Positions 1-11,601 of a DNA stretch of 64,000 bases are shown here, one piece after another. The position numbers and the translations under genes were made by a program. Position 1 is the first letter of the stretch, and the number at the start of each line of letters is the position of its first letter. Source of the stretch: Oncomelania hupensis (taxonomy: Eukaryota > Mollusca > Gastropoda > Littorinimorpha > Pomatiopsidae); assembly GCA_036898135.1 (NCBI GenBank), contig CM072515.1, positions 68,097,567 to 68,161,566 of the forward strand. The letters are read 5' to 3'. The notes below the pieces were generated by a model. That model ran no database searches and was not told the origin of the DNA. It worked only from the letters and a program-made list of their open reading frames with translations.

Positions 1-2
1 AA

Positions 3-614
3 CTGGTGTTTATTAAAATGTCACCTGACATAGAAAAAATGTCACCTCACATAGAAAATTGTATTAATAAAGCTAATAGAATGATTGGATTAATAAAAAG
101 GACATTTGTATTCATTGATAAAGATATGTTTATACAACTTAAGACCTTAGTTAGACCCCATTTAGAGTATGGGAATATTATTTGGTCACCACTATTAAAG
201 AGGCAGTCAGTAGCTATAGAAAAGGTGCAGCGAAGAGCTACAAAGATTCTAACTGAATGTAAAGGGTTATCATACTGTGAAAGGTTATTATATTTAAACT
301 TACATTCTCTCAAGGGAAGACGTTTAAGAGGAGATTTAATTGAAACTTATAAAATATTTAACCATATAAATGACCTCTCATGGAACTATTTCTTTGCATC
401 ACCTGATTGTAATATAACACGACTTAGTAAGGGCAAAATTTTTATCCAGTATGCAAGAACTAACCTTCGCAAAAATGTTTTTAGTAACAGAGTTGCAAAT
501 CTTTGGAACAATCTTCCTACTAATCTAAAATACCTTAATAGTACTAATTCATTCAAAAATCAAATAGATAAACTACCAAAATTTGAAGTATTATTTATAA
601 GCTTTGATGAATAA
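3..614 (+). pseudogene. LINE reverse transcriptase, C-terminal part (partial)
   Basis: The reading frame is open from the window edge to a stop at 612-614 and encodes about 203 residues. The segment YGNIIWSP followed by VEKVQRRATKIL-like residues (about residues 55-80), and then a leucine/arginine-rich block, is the typical region downstream of the catalytic core in jockey/CR1-type LINE polymerases. No catalytic motif is present, because those lie 5' of the window. The first residues contain a small in-frame duplication of a KMSP-type unit. It is followed by about 100 bp of 3' UTR and a huge (CTA)n tract, which fits a LINE 3' end. It lies in an upstream afadin intron. The clade assignment is inference. 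This is not a host gene. Confidence 0.75.
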
Positions 615-713
615 TTTAGGTAAATTTATTACATGCCTAAAAACCTGACCTGTAATCGATATCAAATGATAACTACGATGGGACGTATAAAGGCTTCACG
701 GCCTATTCTAGTC

Positions 714-1396
<683 letters not shown>

Positions 1397-1522
1397 TAAG
1401 AGCCCAACCTATAATAATGTTTTGGGAAGAGCAACTGCTGTAGTGTATAGTGGAAGATCTCCTGCAGCAGCACATTACCATTCAAATCCTGGGCAAGAGT
1501 TTTTAAAGCTGAATTAACTGAG
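1397..1522. other. Short unique spacer between two microsatellites
   Basis: About 125 bp of non-repetitive sequence with no recognisable gene. Confidence 0.5.
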
Positions 1523-1574
1523 CTTCTTCTTCTTCTTCTTCTTCTTCTTCTTCTTCTTCTTCTTCTTCTTCTTC
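1523..1574. repeat. (CTT)n microsatellite
   Basis: About 17 perfect CTT units. On the minus strand they give a meaningless poly-Arg frame. Confidence 0.97.
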
Positions 1575-2407
1575 CAGGTTCAAGACCTTGACTGGTAGTG
1601 ATTATAGGAGTGTGGCAAGTGTTCTTCAAAATCATTTTGAAGCTAGAAAGGATTTTGTATTGTATGGGGTTCTTTAATCTGCTTATCCTTCACCTAAAAT
1701 AGGAAACATGTTGAGTCTTTAGCATGGTCACAATAACAAAGTAAGTCTGTGGTATGATAACGTACACAACACATACACCATCACACATTCAAATCAGGAC
1801 AAATTAATTGTATACAAATTTGTCATTAAATAGTGCATCTCTGAAAGGTCAAAATGCATCAACTATTTATTAGTGGGTATTCAGAGTGAGAAGTGGTGAT
1901 CAATTTCTTCGATGTCGAAGCTTGCGGGCAGTGAGGCATGCATCACCAACGAAGAGGCTGATCATCCAGGCTCATCACCAGATTGTTGTTACATGTTTAA
2001 TTCAGCGCTGTAGGCCATAAGAAGTCCAATACTTAGAACCTGATTAGTCATGCTTGAACTGCTTTCAGTTGAGTTGTGTCATTAGCCATAGGCAGAGGAG
2101 TGAACTGTTGCTGAAGAAACACATTTCTGTTTTCTATTAGTATGACTAATGTTTAATATAAACTCTCTCATTTTAGTTTTTGTAGTGTTTTCAAAATTGT
2201 TTTTGAGCTACTGGGGATTGAATGTGTGACCCTGGAATGCAAACTCTCATCGCTCATCACTTTTCTGAGGAAGCTATGCTGGAGTCCCATTTTATAGTAT
2301 CCCTGCCCTCCCTACAACTCCCTAAACACCTTTGGCAGCTAGGAATTCTTTTTGGATTGTTGTTATTTCTGTAAATAAGCGATTCATGATGGGGATGATC
2401 ATAAATG
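1575..2407. other. Intronic sequence, no feature recognised
   Basis: AT-rich non-coding DNA upstream of the first afadin exon in the window. I see no coding segment, RNA gene or clear repeat. Confidence 0.5.
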
Positions 2408-2416
2408 TTATTATTA

Positions 2417-2487
<71 letters not shown>

Positions 2488-2560
2488 CATCAATTATTAT
2501 CATCAATTATTATTATTATTATTATCAATTATTATTATCAATTATTATTATTATTATTAA
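2408..2560. repeat. (TTA)n microsatellite, interrupted
   Basis: A pure TTA run to about 2487, then the same unit broken by TCATCA and TCA interruptions to 2560. The poly-Tyr and poly-Ile frames across it are spurious. Confidence 0.97.
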
Positions 2561-2862
2561 GCTTACATGCTATTCTTCTGATGGATTACTTTCAAGATCC
2601 AGACGCTCTCAATCTCACATAATCCTCGACCGGTTTTAGTGCAAGATACATGATTGATGATAAGGGACCCAAAAAAAAAAAAAAAAGTTTTACGGTATCT
2701 TGACCTACACTAATTTTTGGGCTCGATCATAAACTTTTTGGGGGGATTGTCTTGAAAAAAACTTGGAAAAAGGCAAAATAATTGCACACAAGGTGGAAAG
2801 GTTTAGAAAAGAAGAAAAAGAAGCCTACCTATCAACTTTAATTTTTATCCCTGTGTTAACCC

Positions 2863-2957
2863 TAAACAGACATTTTTATTTTGCCTAAACACACCCAACA
2901 AGCATGTGTTACCGTAAACAGACATTTTTATTTTGCCTAAACACACCCAACAAGCAC
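2863..2957 (+). repeat. Tandem duplication of a 41-bp unit
   Basis: The segment starting AAACAGACATTTTTATTTTG and ending CCAACAAGCA occurs twice, at about 2863-2904 and 2914-2956, with a short spacer. The two copies look nearly identical, so the duplication is recent. Confidence 0.9.
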
Positions 2958-3069
2958 TGGGTCCTATCCCCTTGCAGTCATTTGTCTGGGGCATTCTGTT
3001 AGATAAGTTGGAAGTTGACAACTTGAGTTACAATACTGTTTTATGGCCAGCACCATGAGCAGCCATTTG

Positions 3070-3390
3070 AGCTGCGTTGTGGCCAAGTGGGCTAAGGCAG
3101 GACTAACTTGCCTTGTCCACAAGCCAGAAACCAATGGCGCCTGACAGGTGTGGGTTCGATCCAGCATCTGGGCATTATGTTTCTCCGAATATTATTTACT
3201 TTTGACTCGGGCAACGTCTCGGGGGTTTTCTCCGGGTACTGTGGTTTGCTCCCCCAGCAAAATTTCAAAAATCACAAAATAATGTTAGGTAGGTAGGGTT
3301 TGGGCGCGCAACAGGCTGCGACTATGCCTTCCCCAGTGGAGGCGGCCCAGAGTTTCCCGATAGAAAGGGATAATAAACTGCAACTCCCCC
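3070..3390 (+). repeat. tRNA-derived SINE
   Basis: The head carries a pol III box A (TGGCCAAGTGGG, about 3080) and a box B (GGGTTCGATCC, 3152-3162). A central block with CTCCGGGTACTGTGGTTTGC and a GC-rich tail ending AATAAACTGCAACTCCC follow. This layout is standard for tRNA-SINEs. The central block recurs at about 5848-5910, and on the minus strand near 41985-42045. No clear target duplication was found. It is a repeat and not a functional tRNA. Confidence 0.75.
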
Positions 3391-3431
3391 CCAAAAAAAT
3401 AAAGCACTGTAAGAACAATAACCAAGAACAT

Positions 3432-3888
3432 GTATTGTGTACAGTTCCATGTTTTGATTCAGTGTTGTTTATTTTCCTAGTTCTTTTTCACAGGAATTGG
3501 AATTCCATAAAATATGAAATAGTTTGATTCTATTGCTGGTAAAGGGCTTTTAACTTAATATAATTAATAGGATATGGTGTACTTAATTTTGTATAATTAA
3601 GTTGTTTTTTTTCCCCTAATCATTTTTCACAGTATAATTGGAATTTCATGGAATAGTGCAGTTCTATTGCCGACAAAGCTCTCTAACTTAAAACAGCTAG
3701 AAGGATATGATGTACACATTTTTGTATAATTTAGTGTTATTTTTTTCTAATTCAACCCCACAGGAATTGAAATTCCTTGGAACAATGTGGTTCTGTTGCT
3801 GATATAAAACACTTCAAATTAAAACAGTTCGCCAAAAGGATAAGATGCACTTTTTTAAAATGATTTTTTTTCTCATTCCTTTCCATAG
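3432..3888 (+). repeat. Tandem repeats of the afadin intron/exon boundary
   Basis: Three upstream units resemble the real boundary at 3888/3889. Each has a T-rich tract, an AG (at 3492-3493, 3631-3632 and 3762-3763), then an ATTGGAATTCC-like exon-like stretch and about 75 bp of intron-like sequence containing an AAAGGATATGATGTAC-like block. Spacing between successive AGs is 139, 131 and 125 bp. The exon-like parts are decayed: the third runs into a TGA after about 12 codons. Each could still act as a cryptic 3' splice site. Confidence 0.8.
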
Positions 3889-4084
3889 GACTTGGAATTC
3901 CATGGAGTAGTGCGGTTCTATTTTCAAGGTGGAGATGGTGCCAACGTCATTACAAAATGTATCCGCGTGTCCAGCACAGCAACCACTGTGGACGTTATCG
4001 ACACTCTCATAGAAAAGTTCCGCCCTGACATGCGTATGCTTACGCAGAACAAATATTCACTGTATGAAGTGCATGTCAATGGAG
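3889..4084 (+). CDS. afdn: Afadin exon: first Ras-association domain
   Basis: Afadin (Canoe in flies) links nectins and Ras/Rap1 signalling to actin at adherens junctions. The exon opens after CCATAG with DLEFHGVVRFYF and continues through TKCIRVSSTATT, IEKFRPDMRML and YSLYEVHV, which is the conserved first Ras/Rap-binding RA domain of the family. It starts in phase 0, ends in phase 1 (196 nt), and is followed by a consensus GTAAGT donor. Human afadin has the same DLEFHGVxRFYF start after its short first exon, so at least one coding exon lies upstream of the window. It splices to 5500-5612. The identification is from conserved motifs and consistent exon phase. Confidence 0.95.
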
Positions 4085-5499
4085 GTAAGTTGTGTTTTAA
4101 AAAAACCATTATGCAGTTAAAATTTTGTGCGGACGCTTATGTTTTTATGAACTAAAAAGTAGAATAATTCAATGACATTTTTAAATATTTTTTTGTTTGT
4201 TATTGTCAGTTTGTTTTTATGAAGTAGATGAATAATGTGATTGTTTTGTTTTGTGAAAAGAATAATTGAACATTTTATGTACAGCAGTGTACAGGTCAGA
4301 TGTGATACTGAAAACAATGCCTTGTTGGTAACTCACATTATAATTTATGTATACATTTTATATATACCCATATTTGATACCTATTTTTATAGCCTATAGG
4401 AAAACTGAGTAAGCCATGGTAGGGAGAAGGAAATAATTAATAAAACAGTTTATACATTTTCTTCATTATGTGTTGTTTAGTTTTGTTTCCAAAGTTTTTA
4501 TCATCATTGACAGTCTTGATCAACATCTTTTCTCTACATCAGTGCCATCATGACATTAATACCAAATGATACCTTGTGATTTCTTAATCTTGTCAGCGTT
4601 GCTCATTGACCTTTGAATTTGTTGCACAATGTTTCTGTTTGACGTTGTTGAATTTGATTGAAATTGTAATTACAAATCTTGAACACCAGTGTTCACATTC
4701 ATAACTCGCAGCTTCCAAAAAGGGATGGTTGATGTAACAAAGCTTAACTGAGACTGACCGAGGCTTACTTCCCACTACTTGGCGCAGCGAGTCTTAGCTA
4801 CACGATGTGATTTGATTGTTCTACATTTAGCAGATTTGTTTCAATTACTGAGATTTTGTTTTTATTAATGACTAAATTAGACCATTTTTAATGCAATCTA
4901 TCAATCATGTATGTTCTTTGCTAGACCAGTCACCTACCTTTTTTCTTTAAAACTATCCCACAACTCCTAATTTGTGTAAGGGTCAGCTTGGGGATATTGG
5001 ACGCTTTCTGAGCTTTCTATGGTATTATTATTTAGCAATGTAGGCATTTTATAATTATGTAGGTGTTTCGATAATATTTTATAATGACGTTTATATTCTA
5101 TTTTGTTTTTGTAAACGGGGGTTTGATAAATAAGAGGAAAGCCTCAGCGTCCCCTGCATAGAATTCCTTTATTGTAAAGTGACCGGCTGGTGGACTGCCT
5201 GCCTTCAATGTTACCGTTAAGAGTGGTTTTAGCTGATAGTTTATATATATGAATCAGGGGCAAGTCATCTTTCAACCAAATTGTGGTCTTGATTTTGTGG
5301 TCCTGATTGGGCTCTTTGCAGTCCGCTGGACCCTGTAAGCAATGAATAACGGAACTAAACAGTTTCATAACACAATACAAATTACAATAAAATACAATAC
5401 AAATCATCCGATCTCTACCACCACCCTTTCCTCCCTCCTCTCCCCCCATCATCCCTTCCTCCTGAGATTGGCCTTAACGTGACAATTGTGTGTGTACAG
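4085..5499 (+). other. Afadin intron (1.4 kb)
   Basis: GT...AG intron, AT-rich. Its only recognisable content is a 5'-truncated copy of the 580-bp retroposon family at about 4923-5353. Confidence 0.85.
4923..5353 (+). mobile_element. 580-bp retroposon family, 5'-truncated diverged copy
   Basis: Starts at the CTAGACCAGTC block and runs through TTTGTAAACGGGGGTT and TTTATTGTAAAGTGACCGG to GGACCCTGTAAGCAATGAATAAC. It has the variant 3' end shared with the copies at 44601-45228 and 58028-58075, and lacks the GTAATG tail of the other copies. It is more diverged than the full-length copies. No target duplication is visible. Confidence 0.75.
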
Positions 5500-5612
5500 A
5501 GGAACGTAAGCTGCTGGATAACGAGAAGCCACTGTGGGTCCAACTGAATTGGGGCAAAGATGTCCGCGAGGGACGGTTCTTGCTCAAAAATGAGAACGAG
5601 AAAACCATCAGG
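5500..5612 (+). CDS. afdn: Afadin exon: end of first RA domain
   Basis: Acceptor TGTACAG, donor GTATGT. It joins the previous exon in phase 1 and ends in phase 0, giving 38 residues: EERKLLDNEKPLWVQLNW, then GRFLLKNENEK. In vertebrate afadin the same place reads DEKPLVVQLNW and GRFVLKNEND, so the match is direct. This is the last strand of the first RA domain. The exon is too short to appear as a convincing open frame alone. The evidence is homology plus the correct phases at both ends. Confidence 0.95.
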
Positions 5613-6263
5613 GTATGTTTCTAGTTTCATTATACGTGTATTGAGTGTTGTTTATGGTGTATGCATCATCTGTTCGTGGAAACAACGGTTGGAGGTGGGT
5701 GTTAAGAGATGACGATGGTGATTGTTGAAAGAAAATGGAAATCCAGGAAGTGAATGTTAGTTCAGATTCTTTGAAGTAGATAGCCAACATCCACAAGCTG
5801 TTGCCATGGGGGGCCTGCAAGGGACGAACTTATGTGACTCAGTTGTGACTCGGTAGGTCACCAACTGCAAGGGTTTTCTCTGGGTACTCTGGTTTCCTCC
5901 CTCAAATCAATAATGGTATTAGAGGCAGTCAACACCCCTTCCCCCCCCCCCCCCCCCAAAAAAAAAAGGCAAAAAAAAGAAAAAAGAAAAAGAAAAGAAA
6001 ATTAGAGCGAAATAAAATTTGATTGACATTCTGTCTTATATATTAGCAATCTCCCTGCTTTTAAACCATGTGTTTGGGAGATCGTATAATCTGTGTGTGT
6101 TATACATGTGAGAGTGCATGTAACATGTGAACATGTTGCTACAGACCGCGGCACTTTGAACCTGTTGGGTGATTTGGGGAAAAAGCGAGTATATAGCATT
6201 CAATTTTATTTATTTATTTATTATTATTACTACATGTATTATTATTGTTATTACTTTATTATT

Positions 6264-6330
<67 letters not shown>

Positions 6331-6374
6331 ACATCATCAACATCATCATCCATCAGCATCATCAGCATCATCAA

Positions 6375-6416
<42 letters not shown>

Positions 6417-6552
6417 TATTATTATCGGAATGTGCTGCAAAAGGAATGGATGACTCAACTGCAGCGACCAGGAGAACTTTCTATCTGTATTAGACTAATT
6501 AGTACAGTAGTAGAAAATAATTTATGTTACGAAACACTTTCCTTGACTACAG
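5613..6552 (+). other. Afadin intron (0.94 kb)
   Basis: Holds a SINE central-block fragment (about 5848-5910, ending in CTCTGGTTTCCTCCC), a poly-C/poly-A stretch at about 5940-6003, and an ATC microsatellite at 6260-6423. Confidence 0.8.
6260..6423. repeat. (ATC)n microsatellite in afadin intron
   Basis: Long ATC run with interrupting AAC, AGC and ATT units. It ends about 130 bp before the next exon. The poly-His, poly-Ser and poly-Asp frames are spurious. Confidence 0.97.
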
Positions 6553-6823
6553 GACCCAGCCCTGGGGTTCAAAGAGCCTGCCAAGGAGGAGGGCAATTTC
6601 AAACGCAAGCTGTCCAAGCGAGAGAAGAAGGAGAAGAAGAAGAGGGAGGCAGAAATGGCCAAACAGAACGAATCAGTCTCCTCCAAACTTTACAACGAAG
6701 CTCCGGAGTCTAGCTTTACTCGTAGCATCTCCAACCCAGAGGCTGTCATGCGTCGCCGTCGGCAGCAGAAATTGGAGAAAAAGTTGGCTCAGATGCAGAG
6801 TCGAGAAGGTGGCCCTGATTCAG
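6553..6823 (+). CDS. afdn: Afadin exon: basic linker between RA domains
   Basis: Acceptor GACTACAG, phase 0. Donor CAG/GTAAGA, phase 1. The 90 residues include a highly basic stretch (FKRKLSKREKKEKKKREAE, about residues 16-35), then SSFTRSISNPEAVMRRRRQQ and LEKKLAQMQ, ending GGPDSG. Vertebrate afadin has the same blocks in the same order (KEKKEKKKRE, SFTRTISNPE, RRRQQKLEK, GRPDSG), which makes this identification secure. The linker joins the two Ras-association domains and is probably helical and charged. The next exon is 46.3 kb downstream. Codon use is GC-richer than the surrounding intron. Confidence 0.96.
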
Positions 6824-7084
6824 GTAAGATTTTAATTTTTATATGGATTTTAAAAAAAAAATTTTTTGTATGTGTTTGTTCGCAATGTTGCAAACTTGAA
6901 GCTGTTTAATTGTATGTAATAAGTTTGATCAGTGTCGTAATAAATCATTGTTATTGTCCCGGACTGTAAAACTTCATGTGATGTGTGTTCTGCCATGTGA
7001 AAGCTGTTGTTGGCATTGTTGTTTGTTGTTTCACCTCTATGTTGTTTTATTATTGTTGTTGTGGCGGTGTTCATTGTCTGTGTA

Positions 7085-7085
<1 letters not shown>

Positions 7086-7134
<49 letters not shown>

Positions 7135-7137
7135 ATC
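7086..7137. repeat. (ATC)n microsatellite
   Basis: About 16 ATC units, followed by a degenerate AATC stretch. Confidence 0.95.
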
Positions 7138-7536
7138 AATCAATCATCAATCATCATTATCTTCATCACTAACACACAGATCGACGTTCCTTCTTAGCTG
7201 TTAGTTGTGTTTGTGTTTTGTCTCATCGATGAGTGCTTTCAATTTAAAAAAAAAAACGTTCAGAATCTTTCACAAGTCAACAACTAATTGAAATGACACC
7301 CGATATGACACAGTAGCACTGACAGTGCTGACTACTCTATAAATTGTGCAGAGCAGATTGTGGGGCAGACCTGGAAAAAGGCGAGAGATGAAAGGGAATT
7401 GAAAATGGATACCTGTGTGTGCATTTGTGTGGTGTGTGATTACGAGCAGATAAATACAGATCTGATAAAACTAGTGGGTGATGCAGATAAGTTGGGTCTC
7501 GATGCTTATCCATCATTTAGTATTTCTACGCTTGAC

Positions 7537-7548
7537 TTCGCGGACTCT
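7537..7548 (+). repeat. 12-bp target duplication, left copy (TTCGCGGACTCT)
   Basis: Identical to 15578-15589. It bounds the retroposon that hosts the nested LTR element and P-element. Confidence 0.95.
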
Positions 7549-7583
7549 CCCCCGTTGGGGTGCCGGGGTTTCAGTATAAATAG

Positions 7584-8392
7584 TGTGATGATGGTGGTGT
7601 CTTCTCTTAGAGTATGGATGAAGTGGTGGTGTACATTCTCTCTCTCTCACTCAAGAACACCAAAGGTTCGAAGATGACCGTTGAAGTTTCTCTTGTTTAT
7701 TTCGTCGTCAGTACATCATGACAAGACAAATCAAGGCAAGGCAATACAGAAACAGAGACAGTGCAGTGTGTCTCGCCTTCGGTGGTCTGACCGTTTGTGT
7801 CCCCTTTAACTACCGAAACTTTCTTTATATGGGACGCCGCCAGCCTTAGAGGGCGCGCTTAATGTGAGGCACTGCCGCGGCTCTAGAAAGTCGTCTGCTG
7901 GCGCAAATTTGTGTTAGTTACAAATCTCTATCTTACAAACACATATTATAAACTAACAAAATATATACAAATTATACATCGGCGTAAACGTGGGAATACA
8001 AGCTTTCTACTGATATACAATTCTCAGACCTATCGGCTATGAAATAAAACAATAAGTAATTTAAAGGAGAAAGTGGTTGCCGATCCAAAGAGATTTACAC
8101 ATCAAAAGTCATAATAACTCTTAAATTCGATAAAATTCTAAACAGCAATTATAATAAAAAATAAAGTACAACGTCTCCTCTTTCCAACCATGTATAATAC
8201 TTCATGGTTATTATTGTGGGTTTTAAAGTAAATGAATAAATAATATGACATAGTAAACACAGCCTAACTGAATCAATGGACCCCGGTCAGTCTAGCGAGA
8301 ATGTAGGTCGCTACACATTGCGCAACCGAAACAGCCCAGCGTAACCGAAACCAGTGCGGCGCGTGTACCGATGTGTACCAATATACTTTGCC
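7584..8392 (-). repeat. LTR, first part (element 3' LTR)
   Basis: Same as 14007-14815. The remaining 216 bp of this LTR resume at 12040-12255, after the P-element. Confidence 0.95.
8385..8392 (+). repeat. 8-bp P-element target duplication, left (ACTTTGCC)
   Basis: Repeated at 12032-12039. The uninterrupted LTR carries a single copy at 14808-14815. Confidence 0.96.
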
Positions 8393-8754
8393 CAAGGAGT
8401 ACTAAAGACAGGAGATGGGCTTCTGATGCCCAGCCTTTGCTAGCGAAGGCCATTGCATGCCTCTGCCTTAAGTGTTATTTACAGACTATTAAGCCACGAA
8501 CTGTTTAGTGGCAGGTTTATTTAAGATTTAAAAGTACTAAACTATGTCATACAAGATTTTTGGGGACCATAACCTTATGTAATGGGTCATGATAAGGCAT
8601 ATTTGATACTGTTAACTAGAAGAGACTTGCAAGTAAACCTTCCATGCTAGTATTTGAAGTTAAAATGAGTATTCTGTTTTCTTATAAATCCTCTGAATTG
8701 ACATTATACTTTTTTATAGTAATTAATCCATAGAAAACATTATTGACTCACCAC

Positions 8755-11601
8755 CTACTCCGACATACGCGCCTTCTTCACTGATGTCTGCAAGAGCACT
8801 CCATTCCTTTGCTGGTCCTTCTCCAGGTTGTGCAGTCCGTGCAAGAGAACATTTGACAGAGATCTGAGCAGTTTCTGACACTGTGACACACTGTCCAAGT
8901 TATAGTATGATCCCATGGTTGACAGTATCATACATAGTCTCCGGCAACAGCATGCACGATGGTGGGCGTTTTTCACAAAACACAGCCCAACCTCAACCAG
9001 CTGGTATGTACACTCATGAGGAACTGTGAGAGAGCCTCGTGACACCTCCTGAATGAAGTTCTTTACATCACTATTCACCAGAGGTTCCTCATCACTAAAA
9101 CTGAGGTCTTCCGAACACTTGCTCTCCAGCCATCCAGCAACATAGGCACAGCAGCTTTTCTCGTTGTTGGTGAGCGTGACATCGGAGATGCTGTTTTCAA
9201 TTGAAACTGCATCATCAACAATTAGTGGCCCGATGCAATCGTGAACTTTCGGCTGGTCATCCATCTCAACAGATTTGAGGAAGGTGGCTGCATGTCTAGC
9301 TAGGCGTTTCTTTGCAGCACCCGACACATCTCCAACGGTCATGAACGCGTTGCCTCCTGTTGATTGTCTGTACACGCCAAATTCCCCTTCAATCCGGTCA
9401 CTTTGGATTTCCCGCAGCAACACATATGAAAATCCAGCTGTATCCAGAAGATGCCTACACAAAGCAGCTAGACCTCGCATTGTTTGGACCAGCGCCTTCT
9501 TGGTGTCATGGGTCAAGCATTCAACACGAGAAGCTCCATGGCCAGAATTTGCAGCTTTAAACTGTTCAGCATAAGTGTCCAGGGTTGTAGATGATGACAC
9601 TTGCACTGCCCGGTGGGGATCCTTGAGTCGGGCGTCTTGGCCTTTGGATGACACGTTTACATGATTCCACCAATTCAGCACACTTTGAATGAAATCTGCT
9701 GTATCTTGGGACCCTTGGATTCTTAGTGCTGCAACCACTTTCTCATTGAATACTTTTAGAACGTGTTTGACATTCTGTAGCTGCAGCTTTGAAGGTTGAA
9801 CTGAATCTTGTGTGAGTGGTGTCGTCTTCAAGATGCTGTTTTTCTCTGATTCATACAGCTTCTTCACATCTTGAAAAGATCCACTGGGTTGTTCATCACC
9901 GAAGGTTAATCTCTGGCATTTTTCTGAAATAAACAATATGCATACAACATTTAATATAATGATGAATTCATTTTGTTCTTAGAAATTATTCATTTGGTCT
10001 TTTCTCCAATATTTAGATTCGATTTATATTAAATAGATCTTTTGTTTCTGTAATGTTCTATGAACATTAATAATTATATAGCCACGTCACACATGTATAC
10101 AAAAACACAATTGAAATGAAATATTAAATTTATAAAATCAACCTCTAAAACTGAAATGTTTCATCAAACATGCCAGTAAATTATTAGATATATTAGGATT
10201 CTTAAGCACACAAAAAAATAATTTAAAAAAGTTCTTACCTGATATCCAATTGTTTCTGATGCACTTCAGAAGATGCACAGTATCAAACAGTAGGTACCAT
10301 TTGCGGGTTTCATCGAGAGGATGGATTGCAGTGGCCGGACAATTTGAGTCTGTAGGTCGATCAAACAGTCTGCAGTATTGCTGATTGATCTTGTGATTGT
10401 CTGTGATCGACCCAACCACATTCCCACCTGCTTCTTCAACAACAGCAGCCGCTTGTCTCACTTTTTGGTACTGGAAAGCAGCAGTCAGCTTGTGCACTGG
10501 TGTAAGTGAGACCATGACACTTGGCCCTCTGTGGATGCACTTCATCATTATGCAGAGCATAGATGTTGCCTTTGAATCAGGTTCGTTTGCAGCCATTCCA
10601 CTCAGAACACCGCCGGAGAAGGCAAGTGTAGGGCGAATCTTGACTTCATCAACAAGCAACAGTGCATTCTTTTGCTGCGGTTTGTTGATCTTCTGGAATG
10701 TCTTCAGTAGCACTCCATCTAGGTTCACAGAAGAAATCACTGCTTGCACCTTCCTTTTGTTGGGCATCATCAGGTATTCTCTCAAATATTCAAACGAGCA
10801 ATTAGGAAAAGATTCTACAGCAAAGCAGTAATCTTGGGTGGAATAACGTTTTTCACACAGAAGTTTCAGCTGATGCGTGATAAACTCCATTTTCTTTTGC
10901 TGCTTGCTGTCTTGGAATTCCAGTTGTTCGAGAACTGCTGCCATTTTAAGAATCCTGTCAACAGTAGGAATGACGTAATTCCTGACCCTGTGAACTGCCT
11001 CGTGGAACTGGGAGTAAGAAGATAATCCATTGTTTGGATGCAAAATTTTTCCAAGAGGTACTCTGATTTCTTTCTTGTATGCAGTGAGAATTAGAGGAGA
11101 GCACAGTGTTGCCTTATTCTCAACTATGATCGTCGACTCACATTCTCTGAAATCCTTTGACATGAACAGGCAAACAAACCTGTCATCAGTTCTTGAAATA
11201 ACAATGTTGTCATACTTCTTCAGTTCTTTTTCAGGCACAAAGTCAGAAAATGATGTTATTTTGTCCTTTTTGAGGAAGTGCTGCAATTGCCTATCTTCTT
11301 GTTTTGATGGACGAGGAGAAGGTTTTGGGGTTGGCAAACATGAAATAGGCACATCAAAAATACTCGGAGGCTGTGTTGGTCTTGTAGATCCACCTGGTAT
11401 TTTCACCTTTGGTGTGTCAGAAGGCCAATGTCTTTCACATATGTAAAACTTGGCTACATCAACAACAAAGTTTTCTCGTGGAGGAAGAACAGCTATCCAT
11501 GTCTGTCTCTCTACTTCGTCTTTGGGCAATCTAAACACCCTGCACTTGTTTGATTCATTGTAATTTCCAGTACACTTTGCAACACCACATTTGTTAGGCA
11601 T
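8755..11601 (-). CDS. THAP9/P-element transposase, two exons
   Basis: Exons 11601-10239 and 9923-8755 join in frame (phase 1) to give 843 residues, close to human THAP9. The start ATG at 11601 is chosen because THAP domains begin MPxxC. The ATG 12 codons upstream gives an unlikely leader. Residues 1-85 are a THAP zinc finger: Cys5, Cys10, Cys55, His58 and a PPSIF box at 78-82. The RNase H-like core shows LLLVDEVKI (Asp318), SITDNHKIN (Asp401), LFDTVHLLKCIRNNW (about 438-452) and QSDRIEGEFG (Glu633). Asp318, Asp401 and Glu633 are the likely catalytic triad. The donor is CAG/GTAAGA and the acceptor TTTCAG. No stop or frameshift is seen. The protein cuts and pastes the element. Confidence 0.94.
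9924..10238 (-). other. Transposase intron (315 bp)
   Basis: On the minus strand it starts GTAAGAAC and ends TTTATTTCAG. It is AT-rich. If retained, the frame runs on for 33 codons and stops at 10138, giving a 487-residue protein with the THAP domain but without the C-terminal catalytic glutamate. Confidence 0.88.

Noticed and set aside
10397..11446. Plus-strand frames of 93-144 aa opposite the transposase
   Set aside because: They are antisense shadows of the THAP9-like gene.
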